This document shows positions 15,737-24,110 of a stretch of 64,000 bases of DNA, piece after piece; positions within the stretch are counted from its first letter, which is position 1, and each line of letters starts with the position of its first letter. The stretch covers positions 62,001 to 126,000 of the forward strand of contig NZ_JAAZQK010000016.1 of NCBI RefSeq assembly GCF_012275445.1, written 5' to 3'. Origin of the DNA: Rhizobacter sp. SG703. Its GTDB lineage: Bacteria > Pseudomonadota > Gammaproteobacteria > Burkholderiales > Burkholderiaceae_C. Both the position numbers and the translations under genes were made by a program. A model generated the notes under the pieces. That model ran no database searches. It worked only from the letters and a program-made list of their open reading frames with translations, and was not told the DNA's origin.

Positions 15737-16209
15737 CAGCGTGCCTCCCGCATCGATTGAGGCTTGGCCGCTTCGTTGCGAACGCGCAGGGCGACGAGCA
15801 CGGCCTGCACCGCAGACATCAGCTCAGAGGCTTCGCCTTCGACACGGCGCAGCTCGTTGTCGGTGACCGCGCCGTCGGCCGTCACCTCGCTGATCTGGCC
15901 GATGACCTCGGCGAACTCGCGCGCCATGCGCGTGACTCCCGCGAAAGTGTCGTCGTCGATGCCATCGGGGCACGACGGCAGCGGCAGCACCATGCAGTGG
16001 CTCGCGAGCGCAAAGGCGTTCAGGATGCCGCGGTCTTTCGTCAGCAGCGTGAGTTTGAGCGCGTCGGCCAGGCCGATCTTGGCGGTCGGGTAGTTCGGGT
16101 CGACCTCATGGCTGAGCGTCGAGGCGCTCTTGCCGAGCAGCGGTGCGAGTGCGGTCGCGCCGCCGGGGTAGTCGTGTACGAGGTTGAAGGCAGCAGTCTG
16201 GACGTTCAT
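15736..16209 (-). CDS. CII-like phage regulatory protein
   Basis: 157 aa, the length of the Phage_CII_2 (CP76-like) family. It starts MNVQTAAFNLVHDYPGGATA and carries the family's HTH-like LLGKSASTLSHEVDPNYPTA, then a helical C-terminus (EFAEVIGQISEVTADGAVTD). Such proteins act after Cro in the early leftward operon and influence lysogeny and replication gene expression. Confidence 0.82.
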   Translation of the reverse strand: MNVQTAAFNLVHDYPGGATALAPLLGKSASTLSHEVDPNYPTAKIGLADALKLTLLTKDRGILNAFALASHCMVLPLPSCPDGIDDDTFAGVTRMAREFAEVIGQISEVTADGAVTDNELRRVEGEASELMSAVQAVLVALRVRNEAAKPQSMREAR

Positions 16210-16334
16210 GGCATGGGTCCGTGGGGGTTGCTATGGATGCGCCCTGTCCTGTTTCCGATACTGCGCACCAGTGAGCGCAGGTGGGACAAGGAACCCGATC
16301 GCGCTGTGGCGCAGCGACGATCGGAGGCAGAGGC

Positions 16335-16574
16335 ATGGAAGGAGAGTTGCGGTGGGGCACCGTGTTCGCGCAGGCGAGCGTCGAGTTCGTCGACATCCCC
16401 TCGCCTATCGGGCCGCTGGGAGCGCTGGAGGTGACGATGCGGGCGCCAGGAGCACAGGCCCCTGCCACGTTGTGCCTCGGCGTGCCGGCGGCACGGCAGC
16501 TATGGGCAGCGCTCGACGCAGCACTGAAGGACCGGGCAGCAGCGTCGCGGCCGGGCTCATGTCATGCGGCTTGA
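16335..16574 (+). CDS. Hypothetical 79-aa protein, convergent with cro
   Basis: ATG at 16335 with GGAGGC about 8 bp upstream. The product (MEGELRWGTVFAQASVEFVD...) is predicted soluble and has no domain I recognise. It runs against the direction of the early operon, in the cro-cII interval, and its 3' end overlaps the cro 3' end by 13 bp. It could be a real small gene or an antisense frame; codon use is compatible with coding. Confidence 0.45.
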   Translation: MEGELRWGTVFAQASVEFVDIPSPIGPLGALEVTMRAPGAQAPATLCLGVPAARQLWAALDAALKDRAAASRPGSCHAA

Positions 16575-16846
16575 ACAGCATTGACGCCCCCTTCCAACAC
16601 GTGAACAGCGTCGCCAGTAGCCCGAGGCCCACAGCGGAGGACTTGCCAGGGCACATCAGGGCGCAAGTCTTCGCAGCGCACGGCGCCTTTGGTCGCAGCC
16701 TCAATCCGGGGACAGTGTTCCGCCGGTACGCGCCGGCCAGAATCAGACCATTGGCCGACGGCCGCTCGGGTCACGCCGAGAAGGTGCGCGAGGCTTGCTT
16801 TGCTGCCGACAATCGCTGCGGCTTGATCGATGGGATTCGGGTCCAT
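16562..16846 (-). CDS. Cro-like repressor (YdaS/Cro family)
   Basis: 94 aa with one helix-turn-helix: DQAAAIVGSKASLAHLLGVT and RAAVGQWSDSGRRVPAEHCP, the YdaS/Cro family pattern. It is divergent from the CI repressor across an 80-bp regulatory interval and is the first gene of the leftward early operon. A minus-strand sigma70-type promoter (TTGACT, 17 bp, TAGACT) lies just upstream. Function: turns down cI and early transcription in lytic growth. Confidence 0.85.
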   Translation of the reverse strand: MDPNPIDQAAAIVGSKASLAHLLGVTRAAVGQWSDSGRRVPAEHCPRIEAATKGAVRCEDLRPDVPWQVLRCGPRATGDAVHVLEGGVNAVQAA

Positions 16847-16852
16847 GCGATC

Positions 16853-16881
16853 AGTCTAGATTTTCTGCACTTGTGAGTCAA
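16853..16881 (-). promoter_or_regulatory. Promoter of the cro-cII-replication operon
   Basis: On the minus strand: TTGACT (16876-16881), 17-bp spacer, TAGACT (16853-16858), close to sigma70 consensus, ending 6 bp before the cro start, so the transcript would be almost leaderless. The half-site GTCAAGA occurs at 16877-16883 and again at 16900-16906 and may be operator sequence shared with CI. Confidence 0.6.
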
Positions 16882-16926
16882 GAACTTCTCGCCTCGCATG
16901 TCAAGATGATCTATACCATTTCGCCT

Positions 16927-17619
16927 ATGGATCTACCTGCCTGGGTGCGCACCGCACGAAACCACCGCAAGCTGACGCAAGAACAGCTCGGCGAAGCTCT
17001 TGGAGTCACGAAGAGCAACGTGTCCGCATGGGAGAACGGCCGGCATGAACCAAGTTTTGCCCAGTTGAAGGTCATCGCCGCGCTCACCGGCGTCCCCCTT
17101 CCAACGAACGATGTCGGCAACACGCGGCCGACAGACCACGGCGCACTAGACGAGCGCCAGGACGGTATGGAGTCGGGGCCAATTCCCCTCGATGACAACC
17201 CTGACTACCCTTCGATCCCTCGCGTGAAATTCAAGCTCTCGGCCGGCGTGTCCGGCTTTGCTATTGAGTACCTGCAAGAAGAAGCTGACCCCATAGTTTT
17301 CCGGCGCGAGTGGTTCCGGTCGCGTCGCCTCGATCCGAAGAAGTGCTATGCGATCGTCGTGTCGGGTCCGAGCATGGAACCAGGCATGTGGGACGGCGAT
17401 ACCGTCGTCATTGCTACCGACCGCACGACTCCCAAGGATGGGGTCGTGTACGCCGTCAATTACGAAGGCGAACTGGTCGTCAAGCGGTTGATCCGGGACG
17501 AAGGTTCCTGGTGGCTGCACAGCGACAACACCGACCAGAATCGGCATCCCCGCAAGCGCTGCCACGAGGGCGTGCACATCATTGGCGAAGTCGTGCACAA
17601 GCAGAGCGAGCGCATCTAA
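16927..17619 (+). CDS. CI-type LexA-like phage repressor
   Basis: 230 aa. N-terminal helix-turn-helix at about residues 15-40 (LTQEQLGEALGVTKSNVSAW). C-terminal S24 peptidase: Ser149 in VSGPSMEPGMWDGD and Lys186 in GELVVKRLI form the autocleavage dyad, with a likely Ala-Gly cleavage bond at 106-107 (LSAGVSG). RecA-stimulated self-cleavage would make the prophage SOS-inducible. Divergent from cro. An in-frame ATG at 16906 is possible but has no better ribosome site; 16927 gives the usual short N-terminus. Confidence 0.93.
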   Translation: MDLPAWVRTARNHRKLTQEQLGEALGVTKSNVSAWENGRHEPSFAQLKVIAALTGVPLPTNDVGNTRPTDHGALDERQDGMESGPIPLDDNPDYPSIPRVKFKLSAGVSGFAIEYLQEEADPIVFRREWFRSRRLDPKKCYAIVVSGPSMEPGMWDGDTVVIATDRTTPKDGVVYAVNYEGELVVKRLIRDEGSWWLHSDNTDQNRHPRKRCHEGVHIIGEVVHKQSERI

Positions 17620-17688
17620 TCAATGAGGTGAAAGACACCGGCTGCATGTCGCCGGAAGGCCTCGCGATGATGCCAAGTACACATTCTC

Positions 17689-17717
17689 TTGACTTGCTTG
17701 GTTAGACTTTCTACACT
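17689..17717 (+). promoter_or_regulatory. Promoter of the small-ORF/ParB/integrase operon
   Basis: TTGACT (17689-17694), 17-bp spacer, TACACT (17712-17717), with a GGAG ribosome site and GTG start about 36 bp downstream. The -10 region (TTAGACTTTCTACACTT, 17702-17718) matches 14 of 17 bases of the cro/cI interval sequence TAGATTTTCTGCACTT (from 16857), suggesting a shared repressor operator. Confidence 0.6.
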
Positions 17718-17753
17718 TCCTGTACTCGCCGGTTCCCGGCTACTGGAGCGAAA

Positions 17754-17960
17754 GTGCAGAAAGCATCGACTCGCAGCTACCGCTGCAGCTACCACCCTCT
17801 TGAAGGCGCGTTTGCCGCCTTGTGCGAATCGGGCGTCCTCCCCTTCGTACAGGTCCAAGCGAAGAACGCAGAGGAGGCTCAGCGCCTCGCACATCACATC
17901 ACTGGTTGCGCGATTAGCGACATCCAACGCCTCGACCAGTCCGCCGGGAGCTACGCATGA
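17754..17960 (+). CDS. Hypothetical 68-aa phage protein
   Basis: GTG start at 17754 with GGAG 6 bp upstream, directly below the promoter at 17689-17717. Sequence pattern: EGAFAALCESGVLPFVQVQA followed by KNAEEAQRLAHHITGCAISD, a compact alpha/beta domain. No family recognised. First gene of an early rightward operon; its stop overlaps the next start by 4 bp. Confidence 0.65.
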   Translation: MQKASTRSYRCSYHPLEGAFAALCESGVLPFVQVQAKNAEEAQRLAHHITGCAISDIQRLDQSAGSYA

Positions 17961-18211
17961 GCGCCGCCGCCAGGCCAGGCTCGACGGAAGCCTTGCCGCC
18001 GGTCTCGATCAAGCTGGTCGCCCACCCCGGCTACTGGCCGCAGATCGTTCTCGGTGAGCGCGAGGGCGGCAGCCCTCTCGTCTTCCAGATCTGCGTCCCC
18101 AATCAGGACGAGGTGTACCTCTCCGAGGGTCAGCTCGCTGCGTTGGTTTCCTCCGGCGCGACCTGGCTGAAGCTGTTCGCCGTTCATCCGTTGTCGGAGG
18201 TCGAATCGTGA
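17957..18211 (+). CDS. Hypothetical 84-aa phage protein
   Basis: Starts in a 4-bp ATGA overlap and ends in a GTGA overlap with the next gene, so it is translationally coupled on both sides. Beta-rich (WPQIVLGEREGGSPLVFQIC, YLSEGQLAALVSSGATWLKL). Unknown function; conserved coupling argues it is real. Confidence 0.65.
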   Translation: MSAAARPGSTEALPPVSIKLVAHPGYWPQIVLGEREGGSPLVFQICVPNQDEVYLSEGQLAALVSSGATWLKLFAVHPLSEVES

Positions 18212-18354
18212 GCCGCCGGTACATCGCTCGCTACACACTGAGCGATGGCACGCGCGGCGCGCTGCAGGTCGTCGCCGCGCACAGTTTCGATGTCATCGAC
18301 CTGCTCGTGCATCGCTTCGCCACCCTTCGCTGCTGCAGCGCGAGGTGCCTGTGA
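18208..18354 (+). CDS. Hypothetical 48-aa phage protein
   Basis: Short ORF with GTG start overlapping the previous stop: MSRRYIARYTLSDGTRGALQ... ending CSARCL. The RYTLSDGTRGALQVVAA part looks like a small two-strand domain. Length and function unknown. Kept because overlaps at both ends and codon use match its neighbours. Confidence 0.5.
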   Translation: MSRRYIARYTLSDGTRGALQVVAAHSFDVIDLLVHRFATLRCCSARCL

Positions 18355-18581
18355 TTGCCGCCGCCGCTTCGCCTTCGCTTGCCGTCCATCCGTGGGACGC
18401 CACCAGCTACCGCGGCTGCGAGCTGTGCATTCACAGCCAGCGCAGCCCCGATGGCCTGGCTTGCGTCTGTCCCTCCGCGGTCGCGCCGCTGCCCTGGCAG
18501 TCCGTCGTGATCACCCGCGATCGACAGGGCACCTGTGGTCCCGACGCGCGACACCTGCACTTCCCCAGCTTCGACGCCTGA
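18351..18581 (+). CDS. Hypothetical Cys-containing phage protein (76 aa)
   Basis: GTG at 18351, 8 bp after GAGG; another in-frame GTG at 18345 is possible. The sequence contains YRGCELCIHSQRSPDGLACV followed by further cysteines (CP, TCGP), arranged like a small zinc-binding module. Function unknown. Overlaps the preceding 48-aa frame by 4 bp. Confidence 0.55.
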   Translation: MIAAAASPSLAVHPWDATSYRGCELCIHSQRSPDGLACVCPSAVAPLPWQSVVITRDRQGTCGPDARHLHFPSFDA

Positions 18582-18660
18582 CGGCCCGGCCGTCGTCTCC
18601 CTTCAACCCATGCCCGTCCGTCGGCTTCCGGGCCAGCGGAGTGCTTCAACACGCCTGCAC

Positions 18661-19260
18661 ATGACCTGGATCACCACTGCCACCGGCTCCGAGGTGTCGC
18701 TACGCGACCCCGAGCCTTCCGCGATCACCCTGCGCACGATCGCCCACCACCTCAGCCTCATCAATCGCTTCACGGGCGCCACCTGCCGCCCGTACAGCGT
18801 CGCCGAGCATTCGCTGCTCGTCTGCGAGATCGCCGAGCGCGAGTTCCACCTCGACGTGCACGGCCAGTTCGCCGCGCTGATGCACGACGCCCACGAGGCC
18901 TTCACGAACGACATCAGCACGCCCGCGAAGGACGAGCTCGGCGTGCCCTGGGCTGCCTTCGAGTACCGATTCGAGCGCCTGGTGCGCACCGCCTTCGCGA
19001 TCCACGTGCCGTCCGCCGCGCATGCCCGCGAGCTGAAGCAGGCCGACCTCATCGCCCTGGCGACCGAGCGCGCCCAGCTGCTACCGAACGGCGGCACGCC
19101 ATGGGCACTGCTCGACGGCGTGCGGCCGGCCGGCTGGGTCGACCTGATGTCGGCCGAGCGCGTGACGACGACCTGGTCGGGCTGGCGCGCCGCCTTCACC
19201 GCCCGCGCAGACGCGCTCGACTTCCAACGCCAGCAGCGCGCCCGAGTGCTCGGCCGCTGA
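18661..19260 (+). CDS. HD-domain phosphohydrolase (YfbR-like)
   Basis: 199 aa. HD signature: His in YSVAEHSLLV, the His-Asp pair in ALMHDAHEAF, and an Asp in KQADLIALATE, matching HD nucleotidases of the YfbR/YedJ kind, common in phages. The family hydrolyses deoxynucleoside monophosphates, so it may rebalance nucleotide pools for phage DNA synthesis. It lies 18 bp upstream of the ParB-like gene. Activity is inferred from motifs. Confidence 0.85.
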   Translation: MTWITTATGSEVSLRDPEPSAITLRTIAHHLSLINRFTGATCRPYSVAEHSLLVCEIAEREFHLDVHGQFAALMHDAHEAFTNDISTPAKDELGVPWAAFEYRFERLVRTAFAIHVPSAAHARELKQADLIALATERAQLLPNGGTPWALLDGVRPAGWVDLMSAERVTTTWSGWRAAFTARADALDFQRQQRARVLGR

Positions 19261-19278
19261 TCACCGACGAGGACCACC

Positions 19279-20838
19279 ATGGAAATCATCACCAGCATTC
19301 CGCTCGCCCAGCTGCGCGAGAGCCCGTTCAACCCGCGCCGCACTTTCACCGGCATCGACGAGCTGGCCGCCAGCATCGTCGGCGAAGGTCGCATCCACGA
19401 GCCGCTGCTCGTGCGGCTGATCGAGGCCGGCGTCGACGGGAGGGACGCATTCGAGATCGTCTTCGGCCACCGCCGATTCCGCGCGGCAGCCGTTGCGGAG
19501 CTTGAGACCGCCCCCTGCATGATCCGCACGATGACCGACGCGGAGGCCCGTAGCGCGCAGATCGCTGAGAACCTGCAGCGCGCCGACGTGCATCCGCTCG
19601 AGGAGGCCGAAGGATTCCAGGCGCTGATCGACAGCGACAACCTGACGCTGAACGACCTGGCGCAGAAGTTCGGCAAGAGCAGGAGCTACATCCACAGCCG
19701 GGTGACGCTGCTCAAGGCCATCCCGTCCATTCGCAAAGCCTGCCTTGACGGCGAGGTCGGCACTGAGGTCGTGGTCCTCTTTGCCCGGCTGCGCGAGCCG
19801 GCCCTCCAGGAGAAGGCGCTCAGCTACGTCAGCCGGGACTACCACGCCAAGCTGGACGATGGCGGCAAGCGCAGCTATCGCCGCATCAAGGCGATCCTCA
19901 GCGAGAAGTTCACGCTCAGCCTGTCCAAGGCGATCTTCGACATCGAGGACGAGATGTTGGTGCCGTCGGCCGGGCACTGCGTTCGCTGTCCGAAGCGCAC
20001 CGGCAACGCGCCGGAGTTCGAGGACATCGCCGCGCCGACCGACAAGAAGGACAAGTACGGCCGCTATCCCGACCGGGCACCGGTGCACGGTCCAGACGTC
20101 TGTACGGACCCCGATTGCTTCGCCGAGAAGAAGAAGGCGCACCTCAAGCGCGAGGCCGAAAAGCTCGAAGCGGCCGGCAAGACGGTGATGCAGGGGAACA
20201 AGGCGCGCCAGGCGATCGACGCAAGCGGGAACGTCAAGGCCGGCTTCGTCAAGCTGGCCGACGTGCGCGATGCCCTGAAGAAGGCGAAGGGCGCCAGGCC
20301 CACGGTCGTCACGTTGCAGGATCCGCGCGACGGCAAGACGCACCAAGTGGTGAAGGTCGACGAGTTGAAGGCGGCCGGCGTGAAGGTCACCGAGCCGAAG
20401 CCCGCGCGCGGCTACGGCGAGAGCGAAGAGGACCGGAAGAAGCGCGAGGCCGCGCACGCGAAGGCAGTGGAGAAGGCGCGAGCCGAAATCGAAGGCAGGA
20501 TTGACCTCCTGACGCGCGTTCGCGCGGCGGCCGCAGCCGCGCCGCGCAGTGCCTTCGACCTGCAGATGGTCGCCCAGGTCGCATGCGCGGGCGTCGGGTG
20601 GAAGGACAAAGAAACGCTGGCCGAGCTGTACGGGGTCGAACGCAGCGCGCTCGAGTCGCACATCTCCACCCTGCCCCTCGACGCGTTGACGCTGTTCATC
20701 CTCGACTGCGCGCTGGTCCAGAACGTGCGCGTCGAGTCCTATGCGCTCGACCGCAAGCCGGAGCAGTTGCTGGCCGCCGCAGTGCACTATCGTGTCCTCC
20801 ATGCATCCGTCCAGGATTCCGCTGAGGAACGCGCGTGA
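19279..20838 (+). CDS. ParB/RepB-like phage protein
   Basis: 519 aa. N-terminal ParB nuclease/sulfiredoxin-fold domain: SPFNPRRTF, FGHRRFRAA and AEARSAQIAENLQRADVHPL, then an HTH (LTLNDLAQKFGKSRSYIHSR). The middle has cysteine pairs (CVRCPKRTGN, CTDPDCF) and the C-terminal half is Lys/Ala/Glu-rich and helical. Longer than chromosomal ParB (about 300 aa). No ParA is nearby, so partitioning is unlikely; phage members of this group are thought to act in DNA metabolism or regulation. RBS is GAGGACC before ATG 19279. Confidence 0.85.
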   Translation: MEIITSIPLAQLRESPFNPRRTFTGIDELAASIVGEGRIHEPLLVRLIEAGVDGRDAFEIVFGHRRFRAAAVAELETAPCMIRTMTDAEARSAQIAENLQRADVHPLEEAEGFQALIDSDNLTLNDLAQKFGKSRSYIHSRVTLLKAIPSIRKACLDGEVGTEVVVLFARLREPALQEKALSYVSRDYHAKLDDGGKRSYRRIKAILSEKFTLSLSKAIFDIEDEMLVPSAGHCVRCPKRTGNAPEFEDIAAPTDKKDKYGRYPDRAPVHGPDVCTDPDCFAEKKKAHLKREAEKLEAAGKTVMQGNKARQAIDASGNVKAGFVKLADVRDALKKAKGARPTVVTLQDPRDGKTHQVVKVDELKAAGVKVTEPKPARGYGESEEDRKKREAAHAKAVEKARAEIEGRIDLLTRVRAAAAAAPRSAFDLQMVAQVACAGVGWKDKETLAELYGVERSALESHISTLPLDALTLFILDCALVQNVRVESYALDRKPEQLLAAAVHYRVLHASVQDSAEERA

Positions 20839-20938
20839 TGCAGACAGCAAGCACTCTCCGCAAGGCATTCCGCGGGATGGCACCCAACCCAACGGCGCAG
20901 TGTCAAAACCCCCACTGGAAGGGCTGGTGGATTACCGA

Positions 20939-21214
20939 ATGAATGCCACAACGCTCTCCGCATACTTTACGGATGCTGAGGTCGACGAGATGACGGACGG
21001 CCTCGTGCAGGACGCGGCGAAGATCCGCTACCTCAGGCGCCTGGGGTTGAGGGTCGACCGGAAGCCGAATGGTCGACCCCTGGCGTGGCGAGCCAGCCCT
21101 GCGACAGGGACGGCACCCGACCGCGATACGGGCGGCGCTAGCGTGACGACAGGCCTGGAGACCTGGGCTGCAAAAAGGAAGGGACGGCATGGGCCGCAGA
21201 CGCAAGGATGGTGA
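20939..21214 (+). CDS. DUF4224-like protein next to integrase
   Basis: 91 aa from ATG 20939. The first 45 residues fit DUF4224: AYFTDAEVDEMTDGL, then AAKIRYLRRLGLRVDRKPNG. DUF4224 genes are typically found directly upstream of phage integrases and may act as excisionase-like or accessory DNA-binding factors. The gene overlaps the integrase start by 26 bp. Confidence 0.75.
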   Translation: MNATTLSAYFTDAEVDEMTDGLVQDAAKIRYLRRLGLRVDRKPNGRPLAWRASPATGTAPDRDTGGASVTTGLETWAAKRKGRHGPQTQGW

Positions 21215-22292
21215 CCCTATGGGCTTGGCAGGCACTCGCCTTGTATTCGATGGAGGCAGGTTCTACTACGTTCATCGTGGGCCGCCCCAGCGCTGGGAGA
21301 ACGTCGGCACGGATCTGGCGGCTGCGAAGCAGGCAGCCGCGCGTTACAAGAACCCTTCCGAGGCCTTCGGCACCACAGCCTATTGGCTTGGGGAGTTCCT
21401 GGCGGACCTGAAACGCCTCGTGGCTGCGAAGGCGCGGTCGCAGCGCACACTCGACGACTACACCCAGTACGCGGCAGAAGACGGCCCACTGGTCGCAGCA
21501 TTCGGCAAGCGCCTACCCGCGACGATCAAGCCGCATGAAGTGCAGGGATATCTCGACTTCAATGCGCAACTGGATCCGCCAAGACTGACCCAGTCAAACC
21601 GAGAGAAGGCGTTGCTCTCAAGCTGCATCAGCTGGCTTATTCGTACCGGCAAGGTACAGGGCCTGGTCATGAATCCATGCATGCGCTCCAGTGGCATTGT
21701 GCGAAACGAGGAGCGCCCGCGCGAGCGCTACGTCAGCCACGAGGAGTTGCGAGAGGTCCTCTCGTTGGCGCCGCGCTCCGTACGGCTGATGATGCTTCTG
21801 ACCTACCGCACGTTGCAACGCCCGGACAGCGATATTGTCAAGTGGACAACAGCCGTACTACAGACCGGCCAAACCGGCCGAGAGCTGGTGTTCCGACAAA
21901 ACAAGACGAAGCGCCAGCACCGCATTGCCGTCACCGGTGAACTGGCGGACGTGCTTCCGAAGGCGCTTGCCGGCAACGTACGCGAGGTCAATGTTCCGCT
22001 GGTCGCGCGCCTCGACGGTCACCCGTACACGTACAGCGGCCTGAGCAGCATGTTGAAGGAGGCGATCATGGCTGCGAACGTGCGGCGCAAGGCGCGCAAA
22101 ATGCCGCCAATGCCGAGCTTTGGCTTCCGGGACCTGAAGGGCAAGGGCGCCACGGACATGTACTTCCTTGAGAAGCAGCCAATCGAGGTCATACAGGCGT
22201 TGTGTGGCCACGCCAACAAGGCAACGACCGAGATTTACATCAAGGCTCGCTGGCAACAGACTGCCCAGCCAAACCAGACGCAGATCGCGTGA
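21189..22292 (+). CDS. int: Tyrosine integrase
   Basis: 367 aa. N-terminal arm-binding and SAM-like core-binding domains (about 15-165), then the catalytic domain: Arg211 (TLQRPDSDI), beta-hairpin Lys about 239-241 (NKTKRQ), Arg314 in FGFRDLKGKGATD (the usual box-II His is replaced, as in the RDLR-type phage integrases), His341 in CGHANKATTE and nucleophile Tyr350 (EIYIK). It should catalyse integration at the tRNA-Asn 3' end represented by the repeat at 26602. Alternative internal ATG at 21219. Confidence 0.93.
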   Translation: MGRRRKDGDPMGLAGTRLVFDGGRFYYVHRGPPQRWENVGTDLAAAKQAAARYKNPSEAFGTTAYWLGEFLADLKRLVAAKARSQRTLDDYTQYAAEDGPLVAAFGKRLPATIKPHEVQGYLDFNAQLDPPRLTQSNREKALLSSCISWLIRTGKVQGLVMNPCMRSSGIVRNEERPRERYVSHEELREVLSLAPRSVRLMMLLTYRTLQRPDSDIVKWTTAVLQTGQTGRELVFRQNKTKRQHRIAVTGELADVLPKALAGNVREVNVPLVARLDGHPYTYSGLSSMLKEAIMAANVRRKARKMPPMPSFGFRDLKGKGATDMYFLEKQPIEVIQALCGHANKATTEIYIKARWQQTAQPNQTQIA

Positions 22293-22766
22293 TCCCTTCG
22301 CGGCGAATCTATCGGTATGACGTCGATCGCCGAAGGCAATCGCGAGTCAGCGTCGACTCGCCATAGGCCTCTACAAGCAAGGTTGCCGGCGTATGGCGCC
22401 CGAGTTGATTTGGCGAATGATCGATGGTGAGAGCGGGGGGCAGTTGCCGAACCGTTGCGGCATTCTCTGCGGGCGATCGAAGGACCGCTTTGCAGCAGTT
22501 ACTTCCGGGCGGTCGGGGGCCTTCAAAGGTCCATTCACCGCGGCAATACTGACCCTGAGAGGCGCACTCGGAAACGCTGGATGAGCCGCGTTCGACCTCG
22601 CCTCGAACTGGCTCGGCTGGACGTCGGCTTCGCGCCCTCCGTGAATTCACACAATCGACCAAACGCGGAGTTGGCGACGTCCGAATGAACCTCCCAAACG
22701 CGTCATTCAACTTTATAGATGAGAAACGGCATTCGAATTGCTCGGCAAGCCCAGCAGTATGATAGG
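22293..22766. other. Intergenic region after the integrase, no gene seen
   Basis: Short frames on both strands here have no ribosome site, no domain and composition unlike coding DNA of the neighbours. It marks the change from GC-rich phage genes to the A/T-richer cargo. Confidence 0.6.
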
Positions 22767-23330
22767 CTAGATTTCAAACCTAACCTCGCATTCCAAAAGC
22801 AAGGCATCGAGTTCTTCTAGGTACCGGCGACAGATGACCCTTGCATCCATCCCTTCAAACTCCGGAAGCTCATGGGTGGCGGTTTCTATTCTAACTTTGC
22901 TAAGAATCCGGTCCCCGAGCATGAGAAGGGCCTCAGTATTAGTAGGATCAGTCGGTTCTAGCCTCAGTCTTTGCTTCGCCCCGCTGCGGAGTAATTCTAG
23001 TAATTCTGGCGTTACTTCGTCAGGTGGGATATTGACGGTTGCGGAGGTCTGCGTGCGCAATGGCTCAGATTTGGTTGCTCTTACTCGGACATCATTCATG
23101 CGCTTAAGCAGATCTCTCGTTTGACTTGACGGCTTCCTGGCGTCAAACCATTCTGCCCAACCGGCAGAATTGCCGTACTCTGCGCGCATAACCCACGTAA
23201 CGCTCCGGGCCGCTGACACGAACGCACTTAGGAAAAAATCTACGTGTGGGAAGTTACGCCAGTTCTGCTCAAGAAGCAGAAGAAAGAACTTTGCCTCCTC
23301 CAGCTTGTACTTTGTGCGACTGGTTGGCAT
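22767..23330 (-). CDS. Unknown cargo protein, HEPN-like helical fold
   Basis: 187 aa, noticeably A/T-richer than the phage genes. The pattern KLEEAKFFLLLLEQNWRNFP, HVDFFLSAFVSAARSVTWVM, AGWAEWFDARKPS resembles a helical family seen next to mobile elements and similar to HEPN proteins, but the usual R-X4-6-H motif is absent (here RVRATKSEPL). The C-terminal third is mixed alpha/beta. It lies between integrase and the attachment site, the classic place for lysogenic conversion or phage-defence genes. Function unknown. Confidence 0.65.
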   Translation of the reverse strand: MPTSRTKYKLEEAKFFLLLLEQNWRNFPHVDFFLSAFVSAARSVTWVMRAEYGNSAGWAEWFDARKPSSQTRDLLKRMNDVRVRATKSEPLRTQTSATVNIPPDEVTPELLELLRSGAKQRLRLEPTDPTNTEALLMLGDRILSKVRIETATHELPEFEGMDARVICRRYLEELDALLLECEVRFEI

Positions 23331-23408
23331 TATTTGGACTCCAACGTAACAAGATGGACGCGAATCGGCTTTCTGTACAGCGTCCGCTCCGTGGGGGATC
23401 GGTGCTAC

Positions 23409-23930
23409 TCACCGCGCCAGTGCTTTCTCGCGGTATAGCGCATTCTGCCCTTCTACCGCGGCGATGACTCGCTCAAGCTCATCACGTATGGCAGCCAATT
23501 GCACTTGACTAGAAGAAAGTCGGAGTTCAACCCGCGCCACCTCTTGCATAGGTGCTGCCTTGAGTGTCGTGGAGCTGTTCGTGAATTGACGCGCGTCCGT
23601 ACCGAGTTCAATGGCTTTGCTTGTACGATCTCTGAGTATCGCAAGAGCCTCTTGAACGCCCGAGTTGTCCTGGGAGCCAGAAAACCCCTCCAAAGTCCGG
23701 TATGACAACGTGGCTTGCTCGGAAAGTGATTTGATTCGCTGAATCTCCACCAGGATCCCTATGGCAGTACGCGAAGCGCTAAGGGTCGCTGCGGTATGGG
23801 CTGAGTCTTCCGCAAATCGCTGTGCCGTACGGGCTGAGACCGCAGAGCGAAATGCCGCGAGCGTCGCGAGTGCGGCGATCACCAAACTCAAGACCGCTGC
23901 AATAGAAGCAATAGTTTCCGCAGTTGTCAT
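23409..23930 (-). CDS. Membrane-anchored coiled-coil protein, unknown
   Basis: 173 aa from ATG 23930 (a longer frame to 23990 adds a poor N-terminus). One N-terminal transmembrane helix (TIASIAAVLSLVIAALATLA, residues about 5-24), then a long helical region with heptads and ending LERVIAAVEGQNALYREKAL. It should be an inner-membrane protein with a cytoplasmic coiled-coil. Same strand and low-GC character as the two neighbouring cargo genes. Could be a membrane effector of a defence module; no family recognised. Confidence 0.6.
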   Translation of the reverse strand: MTTAETIASIAAVLSLVIAALATLAAFRSAVSARTAQRFAEDSAHTAATLSASRTAIGILVEIQRIKSLSEQATLSYRTLEGFSGSQDNSGVQEALAILRDRTSKAIELGTDARQFTNSSTTLKAAPMQEVARVELRLSSSQVQLAAIRDELERVIAAVEGQNALYREKALAR

Positions 23931-24110
23931 AGTCGATGAAACCTTATGAGCCGTGGCGCAACCACCGTCCACCGCGCGGCAGTTGGCCAAGAAGGAGGAG
24001 AAGCAAGGATCAGCGGCATCTTACTATATTTCCCGGTGCGTGTTTCCCTATCAAACACAACGCAATCGCTGGATTCCCTGCCAGCGATTGCGTTGAGTTG
24101 AAATGAAGGG

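Noticed and set aside
19279-20838. Plasmid-type partition locus
   Set aside because: No ParA ATPase next to the ParB-like gene and no parS-like repeats seen; context is a prophage.
22309-22710. Minus-strand 133-codon frame after the integrase
   Set aside because: No ribosome site, Ser/Arg-rich, no domain; left as intergenic.
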